Shown here piece after piece: positions 11,150 through 23,989 of a stretch of DNA of 64,000 bases. Position numbers and translations under genes: made by a program. The notes under the pieces were generated by a model. The model was given only the letters and a program-made list of their open reading frames with translations, was not told where the DNA came from and did no database searches. Source of the stretch: Vitis vinifera (lineage: Eukaryota; Streptophyta; Magnoliopsida; Vitales; Vitaceae); the NCBI RefSeq assembly GCF_030704535.1, contig NC_081823.1, positions 4,186,501 through 4,250,500 on the forward strand, read 5' to 3'. How positions within the stretch are numbered: the first letter of the stretch is position 1; every line of letters starts with the position of its first letter.

Positions 11150-14100
11150 CATGCAATTATTAGAACAATGTCTCATCAACCATGTCCTTTGCAAAACCAA
11201 CTTTATTCTCCTTTCACGTGCCATTCCCTTTTTTCTTATTTTCAACATATTTTCAAGCTCTTTGTGAAAAGTTGAAAACTACCTCATTTTTTGCTTTTTC
11301 CCCTTTAGTCAAAACCAAGTTGGTAAAATTGCTGAATTGGACTTATGTTACATGAGATTCACGTGTTGGTTTCAAGATTAAAAAAAGTAGGTTAGTTTCT
11401 ATAAGGCTATGTTGGCCAGCCAATGACAATTTTATTTATTTTTCTTTTTTCTAAAACAAGCTATTTTAGCAAATAAATAAATATACAAATATACAACTCG
11501 ACAAAAAATTATACTTTTCTTCTGATTACATTTTTTTAGTAGGCTAATCAACACCTAATCTTTACATCTAGGTGTTATTTGATAATTTTTTTTCAAAGAA
11601 AGGGTGGAATTTAAAAAATTTATAAGATGACATTTATATAAATGTTAAAAAAATATAATAATATTAAGAATTATTTAATTAATCATATCAAAGTAATTAT
11701 TCTATAGGCAAACTCGTTTATAACCTGATTATATTATATATTTAAAATTATAAAAAAAACAAAAATATTTTTAATAAGGGTGAAATACATTTTATCATTT
11801 CAATCTTTTACGTTTTTATACTTTATTCCCTACATTCAAAATCTCTTAATAAAAAGGGTAAAAATGTAATTGGATCCAAAACCCCAAAACCTCTTCATTC
11901 TTCATTCATGACAAATTTATCAAATTAAGCAAATGTAAGATATAAGTGTGATATATTGGATAAATGGTTTTTAAGAAATTAATATAAGTATGATATAAAA
12001 ATATTGGACAATAAAAAAAACTAACATTGATATCGATATTACAAAATGAACTCTCTATAAGTATTTTGATTTCTTCTTATGACTTATAATGAATAGGAAT
12101 TTCTTTTTTTAAAGTTTTTCATTGTACTATATTCAAAATTCTATATAATTTCGATAAAGAAAAATAGTTAAATATCGATAAATATTAGTACTTGCTCTTT
12201 CAATATTGATGTCCCTAAATTACAAATGTTTTGATGAAAACATTGAAAATATCATAGATGTTTTCATCCTTCGCTAAAACCAAATATGCATAAACATAAT
12301 CACTAAATGTTAAACATATTTAACTTTTTTTTTAATTTAAAAAAAGATAGTTTTTAATGGATCATTTAGAAAGTGCAATTAATGATTTAATCAATATTAA
12401 GGATGTTTAGTTATTACCTATGTTTGTTAAAAACATAGTGTCTAATTTGATATACTTCCTTCTTTTTGTGTTATTTTTTAAAAATAAGAAGTAATATCCG
12501 ATAATTAATAAATCATTTGATATTAAAATTTATTTTTAAAATAAGTAAAAAGGAGTCATTTTGCTTCATTCAAGTATCATTTAATCATTTGGATGCTTTA
12601 TAGTCCAAAATTCTCGACTTTTTATTATTCTTTACTGTGATTCTCAACTTTTTTTCATTTTATTTTAGTTTTGTTAAAATGTTATTTAGATTACGTTTAG
12701 TAATATTTTTACTCAAAATATTTTTAATGAAAGTATTTTCTTAAAAAAATATTTTTAACACTTAATTATAAATGATTTTTGAAAATTTTAAAAATATTTC
12801 TTAAATTTTGTCGAACACTTAATTTTCTTCAAAAACACTTTTTAAACTAAAAATATTTTTTAAAATTACTTTCAAACAAACTCTTAATATAATAATGATA
12901 AATATGTCATATTTAATTAGCTTTAAAATAATTAATTTAAGTCCATTCAAGAACATTTATAATTCAATTCATTAAATATTAAAATTTTAGTTTTACTTAA
13001 TAGCATTTAAGTTCAAAATCTTCATTATTTTATAGTTAGAATGATCTAACTAGATATTCCCAAAACACTTCCCACATATAATAAGTCTCCATATGAAGTA
13101 TGATAACATATGTACCTTAGTTTCTTTTTTGAGTCATTTTTGGAGGTATTAGAAGCATTATGTAATATTGGAAGTATATATTTAAAAAAAAAATAAAAAA
13201 ATTTAGAGCCCGTTTCCCTGTACGATTTAAAAATAATTTTTTATTTTTAAAAACAAAAAATTATTTTTAAAAATTTCTAACACAATTTGATTGTTATTTT
13301 AAAAAAAAAAAATGAAATATAGATCAATTTTTAGAGAATAAATAAAACTTGTTTTCATCAATTTTTAAAAAATAAAAGAAAAGCATGGATTCACTTGATC
13401 ATCTTTAACTTAGAAAGAATTCTTAAAAATAAGTTTCGGAAAAGATGGACAAACAAGACCTAAATATTTGGCAAAACTTTAAAATAAATTTTAAAAATTT
13501 ACTACTCACTTGAATTGATACTTTCAACTAATAAAAATCAGGGATTTGAGAAGACACTAATGTCTAAAGAAATAATACAAAAATAATATATTTTTAAGTA
13601 ATAATTTTGACATTTTCTCTAAAACCACACCCTCTCCAAAGCATCAAGGGGTGGAATTATGGGCCTTGCAAAAGCAACTTTTTCCATGTGGCATATTTTT
13701 ATTTATTTATTTATTCAAATTATTTGCAAGCTATTTGTGAAAACGACTTCATTTTTTGAAAAAGTTTTGGTCTTAATTAACCTCTCGTCAAAACATGTTA
13801 CCAAATTAACCTAGACTTATGTTACATGAAATTAATTCACATGTCCTTTCAATAATAATCTCTCGTGATACAAAAGTGGGTCAATTTTGTGAAAGGTTTT
13901 GGTGGCCAGCCAATATTGACAATTTTTTTATCCGTTTTTCAAAAAAATGAAAGAAAAAAAAAATTTACTCCATGCCATCTTTGATAATTTTTTGCAAGAA
14001 AAGGTAGGGTAGTAATACTATATAGAGAGCCACGAGTGGACTAAATTTTTGTTCAATAGTGATTTTAAAAAATATTTTTAATTTTAAAAATATTTAAAAA

Positions 14101-15118
14101 AAATAAATATTTAACAAAATTTAGGAAATATTTTTAAAAATTTTAAAAATATCTTGTAGTATTGAAAAAATATTTGTAGTGTTTTATAAAGAAACACTTG
14201 ATAAATAATTTTTTTTTTAAAATATTTTCAAAGAAAACAATTCTATTAAAAACACTTAAAAAAGTATCATAGTTTTCTTGATATAATTAGAAGAATTTAT
14301 TAAGGTGGGGTTTAGATAAACTTCTTAGCTTTCTTTTTTTTTTTTTTTTTTTTTGTAGAACTAAAAACTCCTATATAAAATGGAGTAACTCTTATTTAAA
14401 AACTAGACTTTATCTTATGTTTTTAAAAACCTATTCTAAAGTGGGAATAAATTAAAAAGTTTGAATGAGCTCAGAAAACCAGGTGCTACAAAATGTCAAG
14501 CATTTGCTCCCATGGAACCACCGAATGCATTAGTACGAAACTACTTTTTTTTTTTTTTTGAGTGAAATCCCTTGTACTTTTTAAAAAAAATTTAAAAAGT
14601 GAAAAGGTGAATTTTTTTTACTTTATGGAAAATTTAAAAGTGCTTTTTAGAATCCAATATTTTTAAAAGTGTTTTTAATTTTCACTTAAACGTGTTTAAT
14701 AATGATTTTATAAAGTGTTTATAAATTTTTTAAGACTTCAAAAATTTTATTTTATAAGTATTAAAAAAAGTTAAAAACCTTCCTAAAATCAATATTATTA
14801 TCAAATATACTTTAAAAATGTATTTGATAATAATTAAAATTTTTTTTTTTCGTTGAACACTTCAATTTTTTTATCTTTTAAGTATAAAAAAGGTTAAAAA
14901 TATTTTTTAAAGTTATTATAAAATGCATTCTAAGAATGTATTTATGAGCTATTTAAAAAAATATTTTTTAATATTTAAATAATAAAAAAAATTTAAGTAT
15001 CGTTTTATAGAATCAACTTGATCCTTAGATAAAAAATAAATGTTAGAAAATATTTTGAAAACACCTTGCGAGGGATTTCATGTAGTCGGAAGGACAACGT
15101 CTCACCAACCATGTCCAT
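11150..15118. repeat. First unit of an old ~4-kb collinear duplication
   Basis: Non-coding, AT-rich. Blocks here recur in the same order further right: 11,150-11,380 with 22,430-22,640; 11,390-11,600 with 25,790-25,990; 12,600-13,130 with 26,930-27,250; 13,620-13,960 with 27,710-28,065; 14,260-14,480 with 28,490-28,720. Each pair is clearly related but diverged, for example around GTTGGCCAGCCAATGACAAT and CCAAAGCATCAAGGGG. The unit start (GTCTCATCAACCATGTCC, about 11,169) recurs at about 15,099 and 22,429, so the units were once in tandem. No coding content recognised. Confidence 0.65.
14068..15118. repeat. Recent direct repeat, copy 1
   Basis: Near-identical to 21,309-22,449 (the other copy has one extra ~100-bp internal tandem copy). 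It ends CCACCATGTCCAT-like sequence at the point where the 15,119-17,109 element is inserted. Confidence 0.85.
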
Positions 15119-17109
15119 TGATTCGTCCCTAGCAGTGGCAGTGGCAAATGCACCATTTGATTCGAGGTTTGATCCCCGGCAACGGCGCCATTTGATTCAT
15201 GCCCAATTGGTGTCTCAGCTGATTCGTGTCCAGCTGGTGCTCCTTGATTGAGGGAGTGATCAACAAAATTTATAACCTATAACACCATATACTAGGGTAG
15301 CAAAGAAAAAGTTACTATAGTATAGTGGCTCTAGGATCGTTCACTGGGATGGGTTTTCACTTCACAAATGATATCAATTCAAAGCTGAATTGGTGCCTTT
15401 TCATTTCAAGGTTAGCTTTAAAAGAAAACATAAAGATGTTTGAAAGAAAAGAATTTGGTTTTAAACTAACCAAAAATAGTAACTGATTTTACTTATAAAG
15501 AAAAGTGTTTCTTGGAGTTCAGATCACTAGGCTCGTTCCTCATACAAAATGGAGAGTTCCGGTCACTTGTTTCTTTTCCTCGCATTAGAGAATTAACATA
15601 TAGTTCTTTCTCCAACCGGTGTTGTACAGATGCTTCCCATTAATGGGTTCAAACACTAAATCCCTCTCACTGATGCACTTTGCAATGGCTCATACCTCTC
15701 ACCTAGCACTTGCCATTCAAGGTGATCTTTAACCTTGGATTACCCGTCAAAAGCTCGCAAGAGATAACTAATGGATGTCTCCTTGGAGTCCAAAAGCTTA
15801 CTAAGTGTTGGCTATTCTAGAAAATCCTACCTTCAAGTCACCTCCCAAAGGCTCGCAAGGGGTAAACTAGTGCATTTCCATGGTTGGAAATCACTTGCCT
15901 TACCAAGTGTTGGCCCAGGTGACTCTAAGGTGTTTTAAGTTAACTAAAAACATAGAAATCACTAACGGGTCACACTTTCTCTTCATTAAAAACTAAAACA
16001 TCAAAACTTCCAAATTATGTATGTGGAAACTTACCCGGCTTTCCTTACTCCAAGAGACAAAAAGCTTAGCCTCTCATCCTCTGAGGAAAAATCCTCAAAG
16101 TTTGGTTGGCTAGAAAGTGAAAATGAAAGAGAAGACAAGAATATATATGAAAAACAGAGCAAGTGCTCTGTTCCTTGATTCTATATATTGGATTACATAT
16201 TACATATCATTTACAGTGGATGCAAGGGTATATATAGAGACGTTTTTCCAACCTTCCAAGCTAAGAAATCTTATGGTTGGTGGATTACAAGGAGAAGAAT
16301 GAAAATTTATACAAAAATATCTGAAGAAAAGATCTAAAAGAGTCGGTGCACAAATATCAGGAAGCACTAAGGACATTTCGCAGCTGAAAACGAGGTCTGC
16401 GAGATTTCGCAGACACTCAAGATGGCTGCGAAATATTTTCGCAACAACAAGTTAAACTCTCAGGGCTGCGAAATTGGCTTCCACCTTGAGGTTCTCAGCG
16501 TTCCAGCTTGCGGCATGTATCGGGTAGCTTCAGGAGGAATTCCATAGCACTGTACAAAAAGGCTGCGAAATTCTCGCAACAAAAGGCTGATTTCGCAACA
16601 CTTTGGAGTGATCTGCTTGCAATGGCTGTAACTCCTTCGTTTCAACTCCGAATCGCACACCGTTTGAAGCATTGGATTCTTGACTTCCTGAGCTTTGAAA
16701 TGGTATATAGAATGTAGAAAATGGACTTCGGTAAGTGCTCCAAAAGTGCGCAAGAAGACTGCAGCTAGCTTTCCTCTGTTTTCTTCACTCTGTTTTTCCT
16801 CTCTCCTTGCTTCTCTCCTTGCATACTTTGAACGACTTTGGCAAAGGGCTATGGAGCTCCAAAGCTTGGTTCTTCATGAATTTGAGCTCTTCATTGCTTT
16901 GCCATGAACTATATACAATTCTCCCTCATTCTTGGATTGTTTTGGTGATCAAATTACTAACAAAAACACCAAAACTTACACAATTTGATTAGAAATGATT
17001 GCAAGGGTCCTTAACATGTTAATTGAGTTAAAAGGCAATAACTACTACTCAAAAGTGTTTAAAAGGATTAATTACAAGCTACAAAATAGCACTTTTTGAG
17101 TAGTAATCA
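15119..17109 (-). mobile_element. LTR-type insertion (probable solo LTR or deleted Ty3/gypsy element) with TCCAT target duplication
   Basis: Termini read TGATT...AATCA and are flanked by direct TCCAT repeats (15,114-15,118 and 17,110-17,114), the 5-bp duplication left by LTR-element integration. The second copy of the flank at 22,441-22,455 has a single TCCAT and no insert, which is a natural empty site. Read on the minus strand it starts TGATTACTACTCAAAAAG and has a long non-coding body with repeated GCGAAATTTCGCA-like motifs. Near its far end is a 20-bp match to the 3' end of tRNA-Asp (15,171-15,190), the primer type used by Athila-like elements. No gag or pol is present. Confidence 0.75.
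15171..15190 (-). other. tRNA-Asp primer-binding-site-like sequence
   Basis: GATCCCCGGCAACGGCGCCA on the plus strand equals the acceptor end of plant tRNA-Asp plus CCA (from memory). On the minus strand it would be a primer-binding site. It lies inside the TSD-bounded insertion, about 55 bp from a possible LTR end (CTCAATCA at 15,252-15,245). Confidence 0.6.
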
Positions 17110-18512
17110 TCCATCAAGAGTAGGAATGGCAAATTCGCGGGTTTCCCGGGTCACCCGCCCCGACCCGCCCCTATTAGGATGGGTATAGGAACATGGCAAT
17201 CGGGGATGGGCCGGGTTCAGGATTTTTTTAAAAACCCGAATCGGGTTCGAGACGGGGCCGGGTGTAGTTATAATTTGACCCGCCCCGCCCCGCCCTGAAT
17301 ATGAAATTACTACTTTACCCCCCACTTATAAATATTAGTTTCCTCTCCTCATTTTAGGTCTTCTTCTCCGTTCTCGTTCCTGTCGACGCTAGGGTTTTTC
17401 CTCCCACTCAATGGAGAAATCCATCAGATAATCCATTCGAAAATCCATTTCCTCTCGATTCATCCTTGTTTATCCCATATTCACAAGAAATCAAGAATCA
17501 CACCTGTTATCTTCACGTATCTACAAACCGGTAAGATTTTTTGTTGATTTTTTAGTTGAATGATGCCTTGATTTGGTGTTGTATTCCGTTTCTAATTCGG
17601 GAATGAGATACGAGATTTAGGATTTTTCCATTTCCAGTTTCAGATTATTGAAGGATTTTTTTTTCTATTAGTTTTCGGGTTGCTATTTAGGGTTTTGAAT
17701 TCGTTTCTATAATTAATCTTATATGAGTGTATATTATCCTTTATGGTGGAGAAAATCTCATCTTACTTGGTCTTCTATTCTGAAAATTTCAGGCCTCTTC
17801 CTTCCGACTGTTGTGAGACCTATATTGGATTCCTTTTAAGCATCCAAGCAAGTTCATCAACCTGCCCTAGGTGATGTAAGTATCAAATTTCGTTAAATGT
17901 TCATCTTGGTAATCAATTCATTTTGTTTTGCTGTTGAATGGTTACATATTTAAACTTATTTTTAGAGTTTGAACACATTTTCATTTGTAAGATAATAAGT
18001 AATTTAAAAAAGTATGTGATGTATGAAATTTCTTGTATATTACACTATTTCAGTGGTAGCTTGCCATCTATACATGGTATTGTTATTATTAACTCTTTTT
18101 CCTAGTTGGACGGATTTATTAACAATAGAATGTCTATGCTCTGTATGCTTTATCCTTTCATCCTTTCATTTAACCATTAATGGGGCAGACTTGGGTCTAA
18201 CAATTTTATATAAAGAAAAATATTTGGCTTGAATAAAATTCACTAAGTACCTACCATGTTATGAAAATAGAAGCCTTTGGAAGAAAAGGAAGAGCACATA
18301 TAAACTCTTACCTTAAAAGGGAAAATGAAGAGCTCCAAAGTGCAAAATAAGTATCTGATAAGGATAAGGAAGAAGGGTCATATCTTGGGTTGGTTTCAAG
18401 GGCAAAGACGCCTATGGAGAATTGGTCCTTAAGCAACCTGACATTCTGACTTACTAGTTGGAACATGATACAGAAGTTCAGCACACCTGATAGGCCCTCT
18501 TTCTTGTATGCT

Positions 18513-19352
18513 TTATTCAGATAGTTCAAGAATCTGCTTCTCTGAATTTTCTCTTAGAACTTCTGATTTTTCACATTCCCTCTTCAATTCCTCAACAGTG
18601 CCAAATAATTCTGCAGTCAAGTCTTGTGCAGTTTTGAGCTTTTGTTTTGCTTCTGAAAGATCCTTTTCCTTCTGGCTTAGCAAATCTTTTCCAACTGAAA
18701 GTTGATTGTTCAACTGATCACTTAAATTTGTAACTTCATGCAGCTCCTTGTCCAACTTCTCAACAAGCCCTTTCAGATGTAAATTTTCAGTTTCTTGCAG
18801 TCCCAATTTCTCTGTCAAAATTCCCACCTCCTCCCCAAGGTCACTGTTAACCCCATGGAGATTGCCAAAATCTTCAGCAAGTGCATTTAGTTCTCCTACC
18901 TTCTCAGACCAGAAGTTGTTCAAAACCAAAGACAGGTTACTGAGGGCAACAATTTCATGGAGAATAACACTGTTTTCCTCTTCCAACATGCACTTCTCCT
19001 CCTTCACATCTGATAATTTTTAAAACAGATATCTATTTTCTTCAATCTCCTTCGAATTTTCTTCCTTCAATTCTACGTTGGCTCTCTGAAAGTCTACCAG
19101 CTTCTTACATAAACTCTCCACATCACACTTTACTCCTTCCAGGTGGTCTCTCTTGCTCACTTCTAGCCCCAACTGCCGTTTCATCTCTAGAAGCTCATGT
19201 TTCTCGTTTTGCAGCACCAAAAGCTGCTGTGGTGTGATCTTCAATTCCTGATCAAGTGTTTTATTCTCTAACTCAACTTCTACACCATCTACTCTCAGTT
19301 GCTGAAGTACAGTTAACAGAAAGTGGCAGATAAGGACTTCAGATTTAGTGCT
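18513..19352 (-). pseudogene. Captured fragment of a NETWORKED1 (NET1/KIP1-like) actin-binding coiled-coil gene
   Basis: About 280 codons of continuous coiled coil on the minus strand: LLTVLQQLRVDG, then LVLQNEKHELLEMKRQLGLE, DHLEGVKCDVESLCKKLV, ending ENSEKQILELSE. It matches plant NET1 proteins, which link actin filaments to membranes through an N-terminal NAB domain (absent here). One in-frame TAA at about 19,020-19,022 replaces a Lys codon in the RYL-KK-LSDVK region; otherwise the frame is kept. No start or end of a real gene is present. It lies antisense inside the hAT element, between the leader exon and the transposase exon, so it looks like a transposon-captured exon piece. The NET1 identification is from memory. 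Confidence 0.75.
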
Positions 19353-20080
19353 TAGTCATGCCAAATTCTCATGAATTTCATTAGTTGGTTCAATATATAT
19401 ATATATATATATATATACATATTTTACTTGATCCTTGCATTATTCCCTTACTTCTTTCTCACCAGGATTACTTATCCAGCACCAAATGGTTGTTTAATTT
19501 GCATATCAGTTCTTTATGATGTGAAGTATGAGGTTGTGAATGTGCAATTGGACATTTTTTATGTTCTCTATAGGCAAATTTATTTTCTACTGGTTACATG
19601 AAAGTTTAATTTTGTTTGACTCTAGAAATGCGTTGAGGAATTCTGCATTCTTGTTGCTTCCATATTATGATAGCACAAAAACTTAGGTGGATCTAAAAGA
19701 AAAGATAATCCTGAAAAATTAGAATTTATTTGCATGGCCTCATGATAATTTGTATAATGATTCTTGGAATGTTTTGTTTTGTTTTCTGGTTATTACTTTT
19801 TAGAATATTCTTTGTTTGCTTTTGTTTGTTTTGTTTTCTGTTTTTTTTATTTTCTTCTCACTTGCTGTGGGCTGTCCATATAAACTGCATGTGTCTTTCG
19901 GTTGCACTGCCCTCGATGCTTTTCTATTACATTTATTTTCCTATTAATGGAAACTATGTTGACATCTTGCAATTCTTGGAGGTTAACCTAAATACCCTTG
20001 CTTCAAGCCTTATCCAAGCTTTAGGTTATTAATTTAGGTTTGAATGTTTTACTTATAGACTTTATTTTATATTAAGAAAA

Positions 20081-21308
20081 ATGACATCAGAAGAAGGGGA
20101 AAACTTTTCCATGCCAAGTGCGGGTTCAACTCCAATTACAGGCAGTACTTCAACTACTGATGGAACCTTGATATCTAAAAGAAGAAAGTTGACTTCGGTT
20201 GTTTGGAATGATTTTGATAAAATCATAGAAGATGGACAAGATTATGCTATTTGTAAGCACTGTAAGGGAAAACTTAAGGCCGATAGCAAGAATGAGACAA
20301 AACACTTACATGTACACATAGATAGGTGCATGAAACGAAGAAATGTTGATATTAGGCAACAATTCTTGGCAATAGAGAGAAAAGGTCATGGAAAAGTTCA
20401 AATTGGTGGTTTTACCTTTGATCAAGAAATCTCAAGAGAGAAGCTTGCACGTGCAATTATATTGCATGAGTACCCACTTTCAATCGTTGACCATCTGGGG
20501 TTTAGAGAATTTGCTACTAGTCTCCAACCCTTGTTTAAGATGGTTTCCCGCAATACGATTAAGGGTGATATAATGAAGATTTATGAGGTTGAGAAAGATA
20601 AGATGATTAGCTACTTAGAGAAACTTCAAAGTAGAGTTGCTATCACAACTGATATGTGGACATCAAATCAAAAGAAAGGCTACATGGCTATCACTGTACA
20701 TTACATTGATGAGTCTTGGTTACTACACCATCATATTGTAAGGTTAGTTATGTTTTTTTTTTTTTAACTTGCAAAATGTTTTTTTATTTGATCCTTTAAT
20801 GATATTGTTTGTGTTAATGATATTTTTTATTCTTAATTTAGGTTTGTTTATGTGCCTCCTCCACACACAAAAGAAGTTCTTTCAGATGTATTAATGGATT
20901 TCTTGTTGGATTGGAATATGGATAGAAAAGTTTCTACAGTCACTGTGGATAATTGCTCAAGTAATGACGGAATGATCAATATCTTGGTGGAGAAATTATC
21001 TTTGAGCGATTCACTCTTATTGAATGGAAAAATTTTCCACATGCAATGTGCGGCACATGTGTTGAACTTAATTGTTAAGGAAGGTTTGGATGTCATTGAA
21101 GTAGAAATTGAAAAAATTCGTGAGAGTGTTGCATATTAGTCAGCAACCCCATCAAGAATGGAAAAGTTTGAAGATGCAGCTCGCCAATTGCGTATTCCAT
21201 GCACTAAGAAGTTAAGTCTTGATTGTAAGACACGATGGAATTCCACATACTTGATGTTATCAATTGTTATAACATATAAAGATGTGTTCCCACGTTTGAA
21301 GCAACGTG
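20081..21308 (+). pseudogene. hAT transposase, RICESLEEPER-like (BED zinc finger), truncated
   Basis: Exon 1 is 20,081-20,742, the intron 20,743-20,841 (99 bp) and exon 2 from 20,842. The BED finger includes CKHC and an HLHVHIDRC ending. The RNase H-like core shows AITTDMWTS, then VTVDNCSSND and MQCAAHVLNLIVKEGL, with both expected Asp residues. An in-frame TAG at 21,137-21,139 sits where a Trp is usual (AY-stop-SATPSRMEKF). The frame then continues through KTRWNSTYLML to about 21,308 and is cut by unrelated AT-rich repeat. The C-terminal hAT dimerisation domain is lost. Such proteins cut and paste hAT elements; this copy cannot be functional. Confidence 0.85.
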
Positions 21309-22455
21309 AAAAATATTTTTAATTTTAAAAATATTTAAAAAAAATAAATATTTAACAAAATTTAAGAAATATTCTTAAAAATTTTAAAAATATCTTATAG
21401 TATTGAAAAAATATTTGTAGTGTTTTATAAAGAAACACTTGATAAATAATTTTTTTTTAAAAATATTTTCATAGAAAACAATTTCATTAAAAACACTTAA
21501 AAAAGTATCATAGTTTTCTTGATATAATTAGAAGAATTTATTAAGGTGGGGTTTAGATAAACTTCTTAGCTTTCTTTTTTTTTTTTTTTTTTTAGAACTA
21601 AAAACTCCTATATAAAATGGAGTAACTCTTATTTAAAAACTAGACTTTATCTTATGTTTTTAAAAACCTATTCTAAAGTGGGAATAAATTAAAAAGTTTG
21701 AATGAGCTCAGAAAACCAGGTGCTACAAAATGTCAAGCAATGGATCCCATGGAACCACCGAATGCATTAGTACGAAACTTTTTTTTTTTTTTTTTTTGAG
21801 TGAAATCCCTTGTACTTTTTAAAAAAATTTTAAAAAGTGAAAAGGTGAATTTGTTTTACTTTATGGAAAATTTAAAAGTGCTTTTTAGAATTCAGTGTTT
21901 TTAATTTTCACTTAAACGTGTTTGATAATGATTTTAGAAAGTGTTTATAAATTTTTTAAGACTTCAAATTTTTTATTTTATAAGTATTAAAAAAAATTAA
22001 AAACATTCCTAAAATCAATATTATTATCAAATATAGTTAAAGTGTTTATAAATTTTTTAAGACTTCAAATTTTTTATTTTATAAGTATTAAAAAAAATTA
22101 AAAACGTTCCTAAAATCAATATTATTATCAAATATAGTTTAAAAATATATTTGATAATAATTTTAAGAAATATTTTTCTTTCGTTAAACACTTCAATTTT
22201 TTTATCTTTTAAATATAAAAAAGGTTAAAAATATTTTTTAAAGTTATTATCAAATGTATTCTAAGAATGTATTTATGAGCTATTTAAAAAAATATTTTTT
22301 AATATTTAAATAATAAAAAAATTTTAAGTATCGTTTTATAGAATCAACTTTATCCTTAGATAAAAAATAAATGTTAGAAAATATTTTGAAAACACCTTGG
22401 GAGGGATTTCATGTAGTGGGAAGGACAACGTCTCACCCACCATGTCCATCAAGAG
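21309..22455. repeat. Recent direct repeat, copy 2 (empty site for both insertions)
   Basis: Aligns with 14,068-15,118 at offset about 7.24 kb with only scattered differences, then continues TCCATCAAGAG and into GTAGAAATTAAGGG without the LTR insert or the hAT. An internal ~100-bp segment is tandemly doubled at about 21,937-22,138. Confidence 0.85.
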
Positions 22456-23989
22456 GTAGAAATTAAGGGCATTTATGAAAGGAAGGTTGAAAACTACGTC
22501 ATGTTTTGCTCTTATCCTTCTAGTCAAATCAGCCTACTTTTTTGCCATGCAACAGGTTAAAAGGGTAATATTGCTGAATTGGACTTATGTTACATGAAAT
22601 TCACGTCTTGATTCGACAAGATTGAAAAAGTAGGTTGATTTGTACACCGAGAATTGTGTTTTTAGTCCAATTAAACTTGATAATTAAACTCAAAATTAAT
22701 GAAAGAATAAAAATAGAAAAAAGATATTATTTTTAAATTTTTTTTAAAAATACTCATGACTATTAAATGAAAAAATTAGGTCATGTTATCTTTCTCATTC
22801 TCTTTTAACTCTTTTATCTTTCTCTCTCCTATTTATTAGTGAGATTACGTGAATCATGTCCCAATCATTTTTCTCCATTAAATTAAATATGAAAGATAAA
22901 TGATTAAAAATTATTATTATCAAATACATTTTTAAAGTAAATAAATTTTAAATACCTTATCAATTATTATTCTTTTTTTCAAACTTATATAGTATATAAT
23001 AAATATTTTTTAAATACTTTGATAACTTACATAATATATAATAAATATTATTCTTTATTTCAAACTTATATTATTTCTCATATATATTAAACAATTTTTA
23101 AACACATCATAAAATATTAGTATTCTTTATTTGTTCTAACTTGCAAATTAGACATCATCAATTTTTTTTTTCAAACTTATATAATATATATAATAAATAT
23201 TTTTTAAATACCTTAGCAAATATTTTTATTTATTTCTTACTTACAAAATAATAAATATGTTGTACATTATTTCTCATATATATTAAATAATTTTTAAATA
23301 CCTCATAAAATATTATTATTATTATTATTAACTTGCAAATTAGACATATGATATTTATTATTTCTCATATTATTTTAGAAATAATGTAAACACTCACATG
23401 CGCGCAAACACACATATATATATATATAATATTAATCAATAAGACAATATTTCTAGTAATGGTCATAATTAAAGTCTTCAAGATATTAAAAATTTCTCAA
23501 TTCCAAAATTACCTTAGGGCTTCCCACATTAATTCATTGTATTTTTAAATAAATATTTAAATATTGAAAACCATTAAAATAAATATTTTCTTATTAAAAC
23601 GATTTTTTAAAAGTAATAAGATAAAAATCATGAAATCTTCAAAACTATAATTACAACAAATATTTTTTAATTTTAAAACTAATTTCATAATTTAAATTAA
23701 TGATTTAAAAAAATGAATATGTTACGAAAATAATTTTTGTTTATTTTAATTCCATTTAAATATAATTTTTTAATCTCTATTGATAACAATGAAATTATGT
23801 TTATAAAGACAAAATAGTAAAAATATAAATTTCATTTAGTTTACTTATAATCAACAATTCAAACATGATTGATTTTAATTTTATTTCCTATGTATTAATT
23901 TTTGTAGGGAAGGTCTTAATGACATAATTTGGTTAAAAAAAAAAAAAACTATCAATAATTGTCTTAATGTCAAACTCAAGTTATTTAAA

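Larger units (their letters stand above)
17121..21308 (+). mobile_element. Truncated hAT DNA transposon (RICESLEEPER-like), right end missing
   Basis: The left end TAGGAATGGCAA plus GC-rich subterminal CCCGGGTCACCCGCCCC-type repeats is typical of plant hAT ends. It starts directly after TCCATCAAGAG; the empty-site copy at 22,445 continues instead with GTAGAAATT, so an 8-bp target ATCAAGAG is plausible. A TATA-like CTTATAAATATTA lies at 17,324-17,336, then a leader with splice-like GTAAGA (17,531), TTTCAG (17,792) and GTAAGT (17,876) signals. Transposase exons start at 20,081. The element stops abruptly at about 21,308, where the direct-repeat copy 2 begins; the C-terminal dimerisation region and right terminus are absent. 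Confidence 0.75.

Noticed and set aside
15320..15345. tRNA-Asp A-box-like TAGTATAGTGG inside the 15.1-17.1 kb insert
   Set aside because: No cloverleaf can be formed with flanking bases; only this short piece resembles a tRNA.
18308..18529. Minus-strand frame next to the NET1 fragment
   Set aside because: Translation does not continue the coiled coil and resembles no family.
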